Assembly: GCF_030160295.1 (NCBI RefSeq)
Contig: NZ_BSOB01000018.1
Location: forward strand, 62,446 to 126,445
From: Dyella acidisoli
Lineage (GTDB): Bacteria; Pseudomonadota; Gammaproteobacteria; Xanthomonadales; Rhodanobacteraceae
Direction of reading: 5' to 3'
DNA: 64,000 nt
Below the pieces are notes generated by a model. That model worked only from the letters and a program-made list of their open reading frames with translations. It did no database searches and was not told the origin of the DNA. A program made the translations under genes and the position numbers. Shown piece after piece: positions 1-12,552 of the stretch; within the stretch, counting starts at the first letter, position 1, and each line of letters starts with the position of its first letter.

Positions 1-185
1 TTCAGACCGTCGGTGGAGCCGAGGGCGATCGTACGCACCACGCCGTCACCCAGTACCTGCTGGACTTCCAGCGTGATCTGCGTGCCGTCGATCTTCAGTG
101 CGTCATACACCTGCGGCACCTGATCGCGTGCGAACTCGACGTCGATAACCGCGCCGATGATCTGTACAACTTTACCCTGGCTCAT
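1..185 (-). CDS. atpD: ATP synthase F1 subunit beta, N-terminal part (runs off the window)
   Basis: The first 61 codons are present. The reading begins [18 protein letters not shown], the standard N-terminal beta barrel of the catalytic F1 beta subunit, and the rest lies beyond base 1. It is the last atp gene visible, downstream of atpG in the usual order. The ATG at 183-185 is preceded on the minus strand by a purine-rich stretch (AAAGATCC). Confidence 0.93.
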   Translation of the reverse strand, partial: MSQGKVVQIIGAVIDVEFARDQVPQVYDALKIDGTQITLEVQQVLGDGVVRTIALGSTDGL

Positions 186-261
186 GGATGTGCTCCGGAT
201 GGATCTTTAAGGTCTGTTTTACTGCCAAAGCGCCGCCTGGGCGTCGCTCTTAGTGAAGAGT

Positions 262-309
262 GCGGCCATGGAAGGCCGCTTTTTGATCTTCGCGATCATG
301 GATGATCGC
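262..309 (-). other. Two tandem hairpins between atpG and atpD
   Basis: GCGGCC-ATGGAA-GGCCGC lies at 262-279 and a perfect 18-base palindrome, GCGATCATGGATGATCGC, at 292-309. The second begins two bases after the atpG stop codon. Both sit between two co-transcribed genes. The only T-run follows the first hairpin on the plus strand, so neither looks like a terminator for the operon. A role in mRNA processing or stability is an inference. Confidence 0.6.
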
Positions 310-311
310 AC

Positions 312-1211
312 TCATACAGCCGCTGCGCCGCCTACGATTTCGGAAATTTCCTGCGTAATCGCAGCCTGGCGCGCCTTGTTGTAGCTCAGCGTCAGCTCGG
401 CGATGACCTTACTGGCGTTATCGGACGCGGACTTCATTGCCACCATGCGGGCCGCATGTTCACTGGCGAGGTTTTCCAGCACCGCCTGATACGCCACCGA
501 CTCGACATAACGGCCGAGCACGTGCTCGAGCACTGCAGCTGCGTCGGGTTCGTAGATGTAATCCCAGTCGTGCGACTGCTCCAGCGCTACACCGGCAATG
601 TGCTGCGCTTCCAGTTCCGCAGCAACCGTCGGCAATGGCAGCAATGCATCAACCGACGGTTTCTGCGTCATGGTGTTGACGAAGTCGTTATAAGCGAGGA
701 AGACACGGTCCAGCTTGCCTTCCGTGTATGCATCCAGCACGACCTTGATCACGCCGATCAAGTGCTCGACTTTCGGACGCTCGCCCAGATGGGTGGCGCT
801 GCCGATCAGGTTCACGCCCTTGATGCGGCGGAAGAACTGCACGGCCTTCTGGCCGATCGCGACCACATCAACCTGAACACCCTTGTCCTGCCACTCGCGG
901 ATAGCAGGCAGCAGGCGGCGGAACAGGTTGGAGTTGAGGCCGCCGCAAAGGCCGCGGTCGGTGGTCACAACCACATACGCTACGCGAGCGACGTCAGCAC
1001 GCTCGACCAGGAACGGATGCTTCAATTCCGTGCTGGCCTGCGCGACGTGCGCAATCACCTTGCGCATGGCACGCGCGTAGGGACGCGAGGCCTTCATCAG
1101 GTCTTGCGCTTTGCGAATCTTGGAGGCCGAGACCATTTCGAGCGCGCGCGTCACTTTGCGCATGTTCTGCGTGCTCTTGATCTTGGTTTTAATTTCGCGT
1201 CCGCTTGCCAC
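312..1211 (-). CDS. atpG: ATP synthase F1 subunit gamma
   Basis: Central rotor stalk of F1, coupling proton flow in Fo to the catalytic sites of alpha/beta. The protein is 299 residues, close to the family length of about 290. The conserved N-terminal coiled-coil helix starts [16 protein letters not shown], and the C-terminal helix carries the family block around residues 258-290 (MKSASDNA... [11 protein letters not shown]). It lies between atpA and atpD in the standard operon order, 95 bases after atpA. Confidence 0.97.
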   Translation of the reverse strand: MASGREIKTKIKSTQNMRKVTRALEMVSASKIRKAQDLMKASRPYARAMRKVIAHVAQASTELKHPFLVERADVARVAYVVVTTDRGLCGGLNSNLFRRLLPAIREWQDKGVQVDVVAIGQKAVQFFRRIKGVNLIGSATHLGERPKVEHLIGVIKVVLDAYTEGKLDRVFLAYNDFVNTMTQKPSVDALLPLPTVAAELEAQHIAGVALEQSHDWDYIYEPDAAAVLEHVLGRYVESVAYQAVLENLASEHAARMVAMKSASDNASKVIAELTLSYNKARQAAITQEISEIVGGAAAV

Positions 1212-1306
1212 GTTTGCCTCAACCTGTGGGGTCTATGCCGATTCGGCCGGATGGCCGACGTGCGGGGCAGTCATCCACAACGGACGACTGCACACCCTTT
1301 CATTGC

Positions 1307-2857
<1,551 letters not shown>

Positions 2858-2915
2858 GGTCGTTATCCTTGGGTTTGCGCCGCGCTAGCGGCACCCGGTG
2901 ATTTTTGAAATCTGT

Positions 2916-3452
2916 TTAGTGCGTAAGCGCATTGGCCAGGCGCTGAAGGCGACCGCGTGCAGAGCCGTCGATCACCTCGCTTCCGGTATCGATCACTACA
3001 CCTGCCAGCAGCGAAGGATCAACCTGAGTTTCCAGTTCGATCTCGCGCTTGAAGCGGCGCTTGAGCGATGCCTTGAGCTGTTCGGTCTGCGCGGCTTCCA
3101 GAGCCATGGCGCTGGTGACTTTCACCAAGAGCTGCGACTCGGATTCGCGTTTGTAGGTCTCATAGAGCGCGCCGACTTCCGGCAGCAACGTCATGCGACG
3201 CTTTTCGGCTAGCTCCCCGAGGAATTTGCCGAATGCGCTGTCAGCTTTGTTGCCGTTAGGCAGATGCAATGCAACCAGTTGATCCGGCTGCACGCGCGGA
3301 TTGGTGCTCAACGCAGCCACACGCGGGTCTTTCGCCACTTCCGCGGCGAAAGCCAGCGCCTGTGACCAGGCGGCGAGAGTGCCTTCCGCCTGCGCCAGCT
3401 CGAAAGCGGCGCGGGCGTAAGGGCGGGCGAGTGTGATTGCCTGGGCCGCCAT
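2916..3452 (-). CDS. atpH: ATP synthase F1 subunit delta
   Basis: Connector of the peripheral stalk (OSCP-type), joining the b dimer to the top of F1. The protein is 178 residues, as in E. coli (177). It starts MAAQAITLARPYARAAFELA, and the C-terminal signature includes LEAQVDPSLLAGV-like residues (here LETQVDPSLLAGVVID). It is separated from atpF by only three bases, so the two are almost certainly co-translated. Confidence 0.96.
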   Translation of the reverse strand: MAAQAITLARPYARAAFELAQAEGTLAAWSQALAFAAEVAKDPRVAALSTNPRVQPDQLVALHLPNGNKADSAFGKFLGELAEKRRMTLLPEVGALYETYKRESESQLLVKVTSAMALEAAQTEQLKASLKRRFKREIELETQVDPSLLAGVVIDTGSEVIDGSARGRLQRLANALTH

Positions 3453-3455
3453 CGA

Positions 3456-3926
3456 TCAGATCTCGGTTGCGAGCTGGTCGAGCAGCGCCTTGTGCGCCGC
3501 CGCGTCGATTTCACGCTGCACGATCTTCGAGGCGCCCTGCACCGCCAGCGCACCAACGCGCTCGCGCAGGTCCTCACGTGCGCGCTGCGCCATCGAAGCA
3601 ATGTCGTCCTGCGCCGCCGCCTTCAGGCGGTTGATCTCCGCCACGGCATCGGTGCGGGCCTTGTCCAGAATCTGGTTGGCCTGCTGCTGCGCACGATCAA
3701 TGATCTCGGTCGCCTGCTGGCGAGCCTGCTTCACCTCGGCGGCGGCCTTGTTGTCGGCCTCACGCAATTCGGCATGCGCGCGCTCGGCGGCATTGAGACC
3801 TTCGGCAATCTTCAACTGCCGCTCTTCGATGGCCTTGGTGAGATGCGGCCACACGAAGTGCACGCAGAACCAGATCAGGATGGCGAATGAGATCATTTCG
3901 CCGATCAGAGTGGCATTGAATTCCAT
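3456..3926 (-). CDS. atpF: ATP synthase Fo subunit b
   Basis: Peripheral stalk subunit of Fo. The protein is 156 residues (E. coli 156), with one N-terminal membrane helix (residues about 5-27, [20 protein letters not shown]) and then a long charged helix rich in Ala, Glu, Arg and Lys, as expected for the dimeric right-handed coiled coil. It is the fourth gene of the operon. Two strong hairpins separate it from atpE upstream. Confidence 0.96.
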   Translation of the reverse strand: MEFNATLIGEMISFAILIWFCVHFVWPHLTKAIEERQLKIAEGLNAAERAHAELREADNKAAAEVKQARQQATEIIDRAQQQANQILDKARTDAVAEINRLKAAAQDDIASMAQRAREDLRERVGALAVQGASKIVQREIDAAAHKALLDQLATEI

Positions 3927-3958
3927 CGCTACGTTACCTGTACGTACGGGTTATTGCG

Positions 3959-4008
3959 GACACGGGCGCCGTGCGCCCGTGTCGAGCTGGCGGCGCAGAA
4001 GCGCCGCC
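3959..4008 (-). other. Tandem strong hairpins between atpE and atpF
   Basis: GACACGGGCGC-CGT-GCGCCCGTGTC (3959-3983) is a perfect 11-bp stem, and GGCGGCGC-AGAA-GCGCCGCC (3989-4008) is a perfect 8-bp stem. Neither is followed by a T-run in the direction of transcription, so they are unlikely to be intrinsic terminators. Their place just 3' of atpE, whose product is needed in many copies per complex, fits an mRNA-stabilising or processing element. That role is inferred. Confidence 0.65.
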
Positions 4009-4014
4009 CTCGGA

Positions 4015-4326
<312 letters not shown>

Positions 4327-4345
4327 CTAACGAAAGTGAACGAAA

Positions 4346-5155
<810 letters not shown>

Positions 5156-5521
5156 TTAACCCTTAAATCTGAACGCCAGCAGATTAACCGCGTACGCTAC
5201 CGCCAGCCCCGTAATGGCAGCCAGCGGCGGCAATTTCCATTGAAACATGATCGCGATCATCCCCCCGATGATCACCATCCATTTCAGGATCATGCCCGTC
5301 AGCAGCCGCCCAAGCGCCATACCGGCGCCGCTCACCTGGCTGAACATCCTCACCGAAAGCAACGCGGTACCTGCCGCTGCGATCGTCGCCCCAGCTGCTG
5401 CCGCTATCGCTTCGCGAAGCCCGAAGGTCGCGAAAACGAGGCCCACAATGACCGCCGCGAATAGCTGCCATAGCAGCAATCGCAGAGCAAGGTGTCGACC
5501 GGAAGCAAGACTGTTGAGCAC
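5156..5521 (-). CDS. atpI: ATP synthase assembly/accessory protein AtpI
   Basis: A 121-residue small membrane protein with about four hydrophobic helices, at the first position of the atp operon where AtpI is normally found. AtpI-family proteins assist assembly of the c ring and possibly Mg2+ handling. Identification rests on position, size and topology, since this family is poorly conserved in sequence. Transcription of the operon probably begins in the 5522-5650 interval, but I could not fix a promoter there. Confidence 0.85.
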   Translation of the reverse strand: MLNSLASGRHLALRLLLWQLFAAVIVGLVFATFGLREAIAAAAGATIAAAGTALLSVRMFSQVSGAGMALGRLLTGMILKWMVIIGGMIAIMFQWKLPPLAAITGLAVAYAVNLLAFRFKG

Positions 5522-5654
5522 GTGAGGTTCCCGCGGTGTAGCAAGGCATCAAACCCGCCACGGGTCACGATCCAATCTAAAAAAGTATATCAGTGCAGCT
5601 TTTGAGCCAGCAAGCCAAAGCAATGCGGCACGCAGTCTCGGGGGGCTTTTCGGA

Positions 5655-5686
5655 CAAGAAAAAGGCCGGACTCAACGAGTCCGGCC
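5655..5686 (-). terminator. Intrinsic terminator of the phasin gene
   Basis: A perfect 10-bp stem GGCCGGACTC-AAC-GAGTCCGGCC (5664-5686) is followed on the minus strand by a T-rich tract (5657-5663). It sits 40 bases downstream of the phasin stop codon and upstream of atpI. Confidence 0.92.
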
Positions 5687-5728
5687 CAAGAGCATATCGC
5701 AAGGGGAGTCGCGATATGCGAGAGGGTA

Positions 5729-6121
5729 TTACTTGGCGGCAGCAGCTTTCTTGATGGCGGCAACCGGGGCAGCCACGGCTTCGTTGGCAGCCTTCTGCTG
5801 CTCCTGGAGCAGCGCATTGAGGGATTCGGCCGTCTTCTGGGCCACGGCGATCACGTCCTTGGTCACGGCGACGGCACCTTCAGCCTGCTCACGGGTCAGC
5901 GAAGCGCCCTTTTCCCACAGGCCGCGCAGAGCGTCGACGTCGCGCACTTCAACCGCCTGAGCGATGAAATCGGCCGTAACCTGGGCTTGCTTTTCGAGCG
6001 CAGCGAGCTGCAGTTCGGCAACCTGCTCCAGACCCTTGATGGTCAGGGCGTGTGCCTTGAACGCATTGTCGGACAGCTGCTTGGCGTAAGCGAAGATCTG
6101 GGTGTTCAGTTGCTGAGTCAT
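5729..6121 (-). CDS. Phasin family protein
   Basis: A 130-residue, Ala/Glu/Lys-rich, almost wholly helical protein of the phasin_2 type, beginning MTQQLNTQIFAYAKQLSDNA. Phasins coat polyhydroxyalkanoate granules, but in this group many organisms carry phasin-like proteins without a PHA synthase, and none is seen in this window. I use the ATG at 6119-6121 because GAGGGA lies about 7 bases upstream. An in-frame ATG at 6160 overlaps the promoter -10 region and is unlikely to be used. Monocistronic, with its own promoter and terminator. Confidence 0.85.
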   Translation of the reverse strand: MTQQLNTQIFAYAKQLSDNAFKAHALTIKGLEQVAELQLAALEKQAQVTADFIAQAVEVRDVDALRGLWEKGASLTREQAEGAVAVTKDVIAVAQKTAESLNALLQEQQKAANEAVAAPVAAIKKAAAAK

Positions 6122-6160
6122 GGCTTTGTCCCTCGCGGGGGATTTAGGAGAGTGGAACAA

Positions 6161-6189
6161 AGCCTAACAGGGTGTTTTGTGCAGTGCAA
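6161..6189 (-). promoter_or_regulatory. Sigma-70 promoter of the phasin gene
   Basis: On the minus strand, TTGCAC (-35, 6184-6189) and TAGGCT (-10, 6161-6166) are separated by 17 bases, about 40 bases upstream of the phasin ATG at 6121. Both hexamers are good matches to the consensus. Confidence 0.65.
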
Positions 6190-6275
6190 TATCTTTTTTT
6201 CTATTAGATCGATCTGTCACAAAAAATTCAACGAACGTAGGGAGTTAGTGACGGAACTGTGAATTTTGCGTTGCG

Positions 6276-6644
6276 TCAAAAACTATCCCGGCTGCAGCTG
6301 GCGCCCGACGTACAGGTCTCGTGCACCACCACCTTGTCCAGTCCCGACAGGGTCGGTTCCAAACGCTTCCAGATCCAGCGCGCCAACATCTCACTAGTGG
6401 GATTTTCCAGGCCCTCAATGTCGTTGAGGTAATGATGATCAAGCTGCTCGTACAAGGGCGCGAACGCCGCCTTGACGTCGGCAAAGTCCATCACCCAACC
6501 CAGTTGCGGGTCGGGCTCGCCACGTAAGTGGATTTCGATGCGGAAGGAATGGCCGTGCAAGCGCGCGCATTTGTGCCCGGCAGGCACATTGGGCAAACGA
6601 TGCGCGGCTTCGATCTGGAAAACTTTGAAGATATGCATGGCCAC
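6276..6644 (-). CDS. queD: 6-carboxy-5,6,7,8-tetrahydropterin synthase (QueD/PTPS family)
   Basis: Converts dihydroneopterin triphosphate to 6-carboxytetrahydropterin in queuosine biosynthesis. The protein is 122 residues, the family length. Zinc-binding histidines are seen in EAAHRLP (His15) and RLHGHSF (His30, His32). The catalytic Cys is in [10 protein letters not shown] (Cys26), and the family signature LDHHYLND is at residues 68-75. The C-terminal VVHETCTSG block is present. It lies 33 bases after zwf but encodes an unrelated step. Start could be Met1 or Met3. Confidence 0.93.
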   Translation of the reverse strand: MAMHIFKVFQIEAAHRLPNVPAGHKCARLHGHSFRIEIHLRGEPDPQLGWVMDFADVKAAFAPLYEQLDHHYLNDIEGLENPTSEMLARWIWKRLEPTLSGLDKVVVHETCTSGASCSRDSF

Positions 6645-6677
6645 TATTCTACTCGTGCGGCCATGGTTGGCTCGTTC

Positions 6678-8117
6678 TCAAACTTCGCCGTTGCGCGCGA
6701 TCGACCGCCACACATGCCCTGCATCGAGTAGACGCTTCTGAGTTGCCGGGCCATCGGAACCGGCAGCGTAGAAGTCTGGCGCTCCGCTTTGCCACGCTTC
6801 CTGTACAGGTGTGAGCAAACGCCATGCCCATTCCACTTCATCGAAACGCAGGAAATGCGTGCGATCTCCGTCGATGGCGTCGGTCAGCAATTGTTCGTAC
6901 GCCGAAAACTCGCGATCGACCGAGTTGGCGTAAGGCGCGGTGAGCACCACGGGCCGGCCCGCCAATTCCAAACCGGGTCGCTTGGCCGTCACCAGCAGAT
7001 CCATCTGCTCTGTCGGCCGGATGCGGAAGATCATCCAGTTATTGCCCGCATGCACAGCCTTGGGCAACGCGCCAGGCACTTCGCGGAACTGCACGGCGAT
7101 TTCCGAATAGTTGCTGGCCAACCGCTTGCCGCTACGCAGATAGAACGGCACGCCACGCCAACGCCAATTGTCGATTTCCAGACGTAGTGCGGCGAACGTT
7201 TCGGTGCATGAACCGCGCACAATGCCTGGTTCATTGCGATAACCCGGCACTTTCTTCCGCCCCATTTGGCCGGCGCGATATTGACCGCGCACAGCATGCG
7301 CATCCACTGTCTCTGACGTGATTGGCACGACCGAACGCAACACTTCTACTTTGTGATTGCGCAGCACTTCGGGATCCCATTCCGCCAGCGGCGCCATTGC
7401 TGTGAGGCTGAACAACTGCATGAGATGGTTCTGCAGCATGTCGCGCAACGCGCCGGCCTTGTCGTAATACGCCGCGCGCTTTTCTACACCCAAAGTTTCA
7501 GCGTAGGTAATCTGCACCTGCGCGATGTGTTGCGCATTCCAGATCGGCTCGATGAAACGATTGGCGAAGCGGAACACCATCAGGTTCTGCGTGGTTTCCT
7601 TGCCAAGGAAATGATCGATGCGCAGGATCTGCTCTTCTTTCCAATGCGCATGCATGTCCTGACGCAACGCCTGCGCCGAAGCGAGATCAGTGCCAAACGG
7701 CTTCTCCACAACCAAACGGCGCCAGCCATTGCGTGGCGGCTTGGCAAAGCCTGCTTCGCCCAGCGCCTTGGCCGCCACACCGAACAACGGCGGCGGTAAC
7801 GCGAGATAAAACAAGGTCGCCGGGCTCAGCTTGTCCTTGAGTGCAAGCAGGTGGTCCGCATGCAATTCGCCGCCCACGTAATCAAGCTGGCGGCGGAAGC
7901 GATTCCATTGCGCCGGCGTGTAATCCGGCGCGAAGGATTGCAGCGCTTTCTGGATGTGCCGCTCGAAATACTCGCGGCTCCACGGCTCCATCGCGTAACC
8001 GACGATGCGCAGATCCCGCGTCAAACCCAGCGTATGCAGACGATAGAGCGCCGGCATCAGCAGACGCTTGGTGAGATCGCCGCTTGCGCCCAGGATAACC
8101 AGCGTGGTGGCCGCCAT
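6678..8117 (-). CDS. zwf: Glucose-6-phosphate 1-dehydrogenase
   Basis: Oxidises glucose 6-phosphate to 6-phosphogluconolactone, the entry into the oxidative pentose-phosphate and Entner-Doudoroff routes. The protein is 479 residues, the usual length. The dinucleotide fold GASGDLTKRLL is at residues 10-20, EKPFG at 138-142, and the active-site signature RIDHFLGKE at 166-174. It is the last gene of the tal-pgi-gnd-zwf operon and starts 3 bases after the gnd stop. Confidence 0.97.
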   Translation of the reverse strand: MAATTLVILGASGDLTKRLLMPALYRLHTLGLTRDLRIVGYAMEPWSREYFERHIQKALQSFAPDYTPAQWNRFRRQLDYVGGELHADHLLALKDKLSPATLFYLALPPPLFGVAAKALGEAGFAKPPRNGWRRLVVEKPFGTDLASAQALRQDMHAHWKEEQILRIDHFLGKETTQNLMVFRFANRFIEPIWNAQHIAQVQITYAETLGVEKRAAYYDKAGALRDMLQNHLMQLFSLTAMAPLAEWDPEVLRNHKVEVLRSVVPITSETVDAHAVRGQYRAGQMGRKKVPGYRNEPGIVRGSCTETFAALRLEIDNWRWRGVPFYLRSGKRLASNYSEIAVQFREVPGALPKAVHAGNNWMIFRIRPTEQMDLLVTAKRPGLELAGRPVVLTAPYANSVDREFSAYEQLLTDAIDGDRTHFLRFDEVEWAWRLLTPVQEAWQSGAPDFYAAGSDGPATQKRLLDAGHVWRSIARNGEV

Positions 8118-8120
8118 GGC

Positions 8121-9185
8121 TTAGCCCTTGTTGCCGGGTTTTACTTCCTGATGTCCGCCGAAGGAATGGCGCATCGCCGACATCACCTTGTTCGCGTACA
8201 GATCGTTGCCCTGCGAAGTGAAGCGACCGAACAACGCTGCAGTGAGCACCGGCACCGGTACGCCTTCATCGATCGCCGCTTGCGCAGTCCAGCGGCCTTC
8301 GCCGGAATCAGAAACGCGGCCGGTGTATTCCGCCAGGCCCGGATCGCGTGCCATTTCGTTAGCGGTGAGATCGAGCAGCCACGAACCGACCACGCTGCCG
8401 CGACGCCACAGTTCAACGATGTCGGCGACGGGAAAGTCGTATTGGTACAACTCAGGACGCTCCAGCGGTGCGGTCTCGGCGTCGGCCGTGCGCTTCTGCT
8501 TGCCGGCGTTCGCGTTCTTCAGCACGTTGAGGCCCTCGGCATACGCAGCCATCAAACCGTATTCGATGCCGTTGTGGACCATCTTCACGAAATGCCCTGC
8601 GCCACTTGGGCCGCAATAGAGATAACCCCTTTCCGCCGGCAGCGGGTCACCACTACGGCTCTCACTGCGCGGTGCGGCATCAACGCCTGGAGCCAGCGCA
8701 GCGAACGCGGGCTCGAGGCGCTTATAGGCAAGCTCGGGACCGCCGATCATCTGGCAATACCCGCGTTCACGCCCCCACACGCCGCCACTCACACCAACGT
8801 CCACATACATCACTTGGTGTTTGGCCAGTGCTTCGGCACGGCGCAAGTCTTCCACGTAATGCGAGTTGCCGCCGTCGATCACCGTGTCTCCCGCGTTGAG
8901 CAGCGGCACGAGCTGATCGAGCACCACATCCACCACGGCAGTGGGCAGCATCAACCATACCGCGCGCGGACCTTCAAGCTTGGCGACGAGATCCTGGATG
9001 GATTCCGCCGTGGTTGCGCCATAACCCGCTGCTTCGCGACGTGCTTCGACGTGTGTGTCGAACACCACGCAATCGATGCCCGCTTCCAGCATGCGGCGCA
9101 CCATGTTCAAGCCCATGCGCCCAAGCCCGACGAAACCAAGCTGCAATGTCTGTGCTTTCCCGGCACTCATGTTTTGTTCTCCCAA
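8121..9185 (-). CDS. gnd: 6-phosphogluconate dehydrogenase, decarboxylating (short type)
   Basis: Converts 6-phosphogluconate to ribulose 5-phosphate. The protein is 354 residues, shorter than the 470-residue E. coli enzyme and typical of the short GnD/YqeC-like class. An N-terminal Rossmann motif GFVGLGRMG is followed by [23 protein letters not shown], and the catalytic Lys/Asn block [16 protein letters not shown]. It overlaps the 3' end of the upstream fusion gene by 19 bases. MGEQNM is the first start, and Met6 is an alternative. Confidence 0.95.
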   Translation of the reverse strand: MGEQNMSAGKAQTLQLGFVGLGRMGLNMVRRMLEAGIDCVVFDTHVEARREAAGYGATTAESIQDLVAKLEGPRAVWLMLPTAVVDVVLDQLVPLLNAGDTVIDGGNSHYVEDLRRAEALAKHQVMYVDVGVSGGVWGRERGYCQMIGGPELAYKRLEPAFAALAPGVDAAPRSESRSGDPLPAERGYLYCGPSGAGHFVKMVHNGIEYGLMAAYAEGLNVLKNANAGKQKRTADAETAPLERPELYQYDFPVADIVELWRRGSVVGSWLLDLTANEMARDPGLAEYTGRVSDSGEGRWTAQAAIDEGVPVPVLTAALFGRFTSQGNDLYANKVMSAMRHSFGGHQEVKPGNKG

Positions 9186-11482
9186 GCACGAAATCCACCG
9201 GCGAATGCGTTGTGGTTGTCGCCGCGCCGCACACCGTCAGGCAACTCATCAAGATGACGCACGTTGCCACCGCCAAGCACGACGTAATCCGGCTCCAATG
9301 CGGCCCGCAATTGCTCGATCACATCGAACACATGCGCATGCCATTTCTTCTTACCGAATTTCTTGAGCCCGCGTGCGCCCACGTAATCTTCGAACGTACC
9401 CTTCTTGTAAGGGAGATGCGCCAACTCCATCGGCTCGACGATCCCATCGACGATGAACGCCGAACCCAGCCCCGTACCCAGGCCAAGGAACAGCATGCGT
9501 CCACCTTCGTAGCTACCGAGCGCCTGCATCGCTGCGTCATTGATGATTTTCACCGGGCAACCGAACGCGCCAGCGAAATCGAAACCCACCCAACCCTTGC
9601 CCAGGTTGTAGGGCTCGCGCGCGATGCGCTCATGCAGCACAGGGCCGGGATAGCCGATGGTGACCGCCTCGTATTTCCAACTGCGGATGGCCGGGCGCAA
9701 TTGCTTGACCATGTCCGCCGGCGTCAGCGTGCGGCTGGACTTGATTTCCACCTCACGTTTGTTGCCGGTGATCATCGCCTTGACGTGACTGCCGCCCACG
9801 TCGATCACCAGCACTTTGCGCTGTGCCGCCAATGCCGGCGCCGCACCACCTTCTTCCGTCTTGCGGCGCGCCTTGCGATACCAAGTAATCGCCGCGTTGG
9901 TGGCGCTGTCGTGATGGAGCTGCTTGCGCGGGGATTCGATTTCATCCACCACACGTAGCGCGAGTTGCTTGCCGAGCTCAACGCCCCATTGATCGAACGG
10001 ATTGATGTCCCAGATGGCCGCCTGGGTGAACACGATGTGTTCGTAGAGCGCGATCAGCGCACCTAGAGTGTGCGGTGTAAGACGATCAGCAAGCAGCAAG
10101 CTGGAAGGACGATTGCCCTCGAACACGCGATGCGGCGCGAGGTTTTCATCGATACCTTCGGCCCGCACTTGCTCCAACGTCTTGCCCATGGCCAATGCTT
10201 CGGCCTGCGCGATCATGTTGGCCAGCAGCAGATCGTGATGACGTCCGTATGGATTAAGCGACTGCCCGAAGCCGACGAAGTCGCAAGGAATCAGCCGAGT
10301 GCCCTGATGGATAAGCTGGTAGAACGAATGCTGCCCATTCGTGCCCGGCTCGCCCCAATACACAGGGCCGGTGGCGTAATCGACATGCGCGCCTTCGACG
10401 GTGACGTGCTTGCCGTTCGACTCCATCGTGAGCTGCTGCAAGTACGCCGGGAAGCGCTTCAGATACTGCTCGTACGGAAGCACTGCTTGCGTTTCCGCAC
10501 CGAAGAAATCGGTGTACCACACGCCCAGCAAGCCCATGATCACCGGCAGGTTGCGTTCCAGCGGTGCGGTGCGGAAGTGCTCGTCCATCGCATGGAAACC
10601 GGCGAGCATGTCGGCAAACCCATCCGGTCCGATTGCGATCATGGTGGACAGGCCGATGGACGAATCCATCGAATAACGACCGCCCACCCAATCCCAGAAG
10701 CCGTACATCTGCTCAGTGGAAATGCCGAATTCTTCCACCGCCTTCGCGTTGGTGGACAGCGCAACGAAGTGCTTGGCCACGGCGCTCTTGTCGCCGCCTG
10801 CCGCCTTCATCAACCAATCGCGCGCACTGTGCGCGTTGGTCATGGTTTCCAGCGTGGTGAACGTCTTGGAGGCAACGATAAACAGCGTTTCCTCCGGCCG
10901 CAGGTCATGCACCGCCTCGGCGAAATCGGTGTAGTCCACGTTGGAGACAAAACGCAACGTGAGCTTGCGATCGCTGTAATGACGCAGTGCTTCGTACGCC
11001 ATCACCGGCCCGAGATCGGAGCCACCGATGCCGACGTTAACGATGTTGCGGATCGGTCGCCCGGTAAAACCCAGCCAGCGTCCTTCGCGAATCGACGTGG
11101 CGAACTCGCCCATGCGCTTGAGCACCGCATGGACTTCCGGCACCACGTTTACGCCGTCGACTTTGATCGTCTTGCGCGCAGGTGTACGCAACGCAACGTG
11201 CAAGGCGGCACGTTGCTCGGTGGTATTGACCTTTTCACCCGCGAACATGGCATCACGTCGCGTTTCCAATCCGCAATCGCGCGCCAGCGCAAACAGATGC
11301 TGCAACGTCTGATCGTTGATGCGATGCCGGGCGTAATCGAGGCGCCAGCCCGCGGCGTCAGCGCGGTAACGCTCCGCACGGCCGGGATCGGCCGCGAACA
11401 TGTCGCGTAGATGCTGCGTTGCCAGTTCTTGTTGATGCGCTTCCAGCGCGTGCCACGTCGCCCTCTCGCGCAAGGCGCTCAT
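9167..11482 (-). CDS. pgi: Bifunctional glucose-6-phosphate isomerase / ROK-family glucokinase-like fusion
   Basis: One uninterrupted 771-residue frame holds two enzymes. Residues 1 to about 540 are a complete phosphoglucose isomerase: GIGGSDLGP (151-159), SKTF (205-208), [18 protein letters not shown] with Glu378 and His385, Lys505 in ELGKQLA, and the normal PGI end HDSATNAAI. After a linker of about 15 residues, 556-771 is a ROK-type sugar kinase with phosphate loop DVGGSHVK (561-568), YPGP (611-614), catalytic Asp649 in [18 protein letters not shown] (667 onward) and GGGN (737-740). The ROK zinc motif (CxCGxxGCxE) is absent, as in polyphosphate/ATP glucokinases, which it resembles most. 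The product would phosphorylate glucose and isomerise the glucose 6-phosphate. Kinase substrate is inferred. It overlaps tal by 4 bases (ATGA) and gnd by 19. Confidence 0.93.
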   Translation of the reverse strand: MSALRERATWHALEAHQQELATQHLRDMFAADPGRAERYRADAAGWRLDYARHRINDQTLQHLFALARDCGLETRRDAMFAGEKVNTTEQRAALHVALRTPARKTIKVDGVNVVPEVHAVLKRMGEFATSIREGRWLGFTGRPIRNIVNVGIGGSDLGPVMAYEALRHYSDRKLTLRFVSNVDYTDFAEAVHDLRPEETLFIVASKTFTTLETMTNAHSARDWLMKAAGGDKSAVAKHFVALSTNAKAVEEFGISTEQMYGFWDWVGGRYSMDSSIGLSTMIAIGPDGFADMLAGFHAMDEHFRTAPLERNLPVIMGLLGVWYTDFFGAETQAVLPYEQYLKRFPAYLQQLTMESNGKHVTVEGAHVDYATGPVYWGEPGTNGQHSFYQLIHQGTRLIPCDFVGFGQSLNPYGRHHDLLLANMIAQAEALAMGKTLEQVRAEGIDENLAPHRVFEGNRPSSLLLADRLTPHTLGALIALYEHIVFTQAAIWDINPFDQWGVELGKQLALRVVDEIESPRKQLHHDSATNAAITWYRKARRKTEEGGAAPALAAQRKVLVIDVGGSHVKAMITGNKREVEIKSSRTLTPADMVKQLRPAIRSWKYEAVTIGYPGPVLHERIAREPYNLGKGWVGFDFAGAFGCPVKIINDAAMQALGSYEGGRMLFLGLGTGLGSAFIVDGIVEPMELAHLPYKKGTFEDYVGARGLKKFGKKKWHAHVFDVIEQLRAALEPDYVVLGGGNVRHLDELPDGVRRGDNHNAFAGGFRAWENKT

Positions 11483-12552
11483 GCAGCCGCCCCCATGCGC
11501 TCGCTCACGGTATCGACCAGTTCACGCCAGGATTTCACGAACGCATCGGCGCCCTCCTTCTGCAGCACCTGGGCGAGCGGCTCCACTTGGATGCCGTGCG
11601 CTTCGAACTGGGCGAGCGTGCCAGCAACGGTCGGATCATCCAGCGCCATCAAGCGCTCCGCCTTGCCGTGATCGGCGAATGCAAGCAGCGTCTTCTCCGG
11701 CATGGTGTTGACGGTGAGCGGCGCGATCAGGTTTTCGATGTAGAGCACGTCGCTGGCATTGGGATCCTTGGTGCCCGTGCTGGCCCACAGTAGGCGCTGC
11801 ACGCGTGCACCGGCGTTCTGCAAGCGCTGCACGCGTGGCGAATTGATCAGTGCGCGATATTTGGCATAGATCTGCGAGCACACCGCAAAACCGAGCTTGT
11901 TGTGCAGTTCGGCCGGCACCTTGTCTACCACTTTCACGTCCCAGCGGCTGATGAATACCGATGCGACGGATGCAACGTCCAGATCCAGCCCCGCGGCGTG
12001 ACGCCGCTCCAAACCGCGCAGCCACGCATCGGCAGCGGCCTGATACTGCTCGGGCGAGAACAACAGCGTGACGTTGATCGGAATACCGCGGAAGATCAGT
12101 TCCTCAATCGCGGGAATTCCGGCCGGTGTGCCTGGCACCTTGATGAATAGGTTATGCACGGCCGCTTGCTTATGCAGCGCCACCGCCTGTTCGATCGTGT
12201 TTTGCGTGTCGTCCGCCAACAGCGGCGATACTTCCAGCGACACCCAGCCATCCACGCCGTGCGTGTGCTGATACACGGGCTCGAAGATCGCTGCCGCGCG
12301 GCGCAGATCATCGATGGCCAAACCGAAGAACACCGCTTCCGGATCAGTATGGCCGCCCGCACGGATGGAAGCGTCATAGTCCTTGCCGGCCTTGATCGCC
12401 TGGGCAAAGATTGTCGGGTTGGAGGTGAGGCCGGTCACCGCTTTCTGCTCGCGGTAACCGAGCAAGGTGCCGTCACCCAGCATGCCGCGGGTGATGTTGT
12501 CCAACCACAGACTCTGGCCGAGCCCATGGAGCGTGCGGGTCGGTTGTTCCAT
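11479..12552 (-). CDS. tal: Transaldolase
   Basis: Transfers a dihydroxyacetone unit from sedoheptulose 7-phosphate to glyceraldehyde 3-phosphate in the non-oxidative pentose-phosphate pathway. The protein is 357 residues, the longer TAL class often linked to pgi and gnd. LTSNPTIF is at residues 42-49, and the Schiff-base lysine is probably Lys138 in [15 protein letters not shown]. First gene of the operon; its ATGA stop overlaps the start of the pgi fusion. Confidence 0.95.
   Translation of the reverse strand: MEQPTRTLHGLGQSLWLDNITRGMLGDGTLLGYREQKAVTGLTSNPTIFAQAIKAGKDYDASIRAGGHTDPEAVFFGLAIDDLRRAAAIFEPVYQHTHGVDGWVSLEVSPLLADDTQNTIEQAVALHKQAAVHNLFIKVPGTPAGIPAIEELIFRGIPINVTLLFSPEQYQAAADAWLRGLERRHAAGLDLDVASVASVFISRWDVKVVDKVPAELHNKLGFAVCSQIYAKYRALINSPRVQRLQNAGARVQRLLWASTGTKDPNASDVLYIENLIAPLTVNTMPEKTLLAFADHGKAERLMALDDPTVAGTLAQFEAHGIQVEPLAQVLQKEGADAFVKSWRELVDTVSERMGAAA

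Noticed and set aside
7851-9257. A 468-codon plus-strand frame over zwf/gnd
   Set aside because: Antisense to two clearly identified enzymes, with no domain content.
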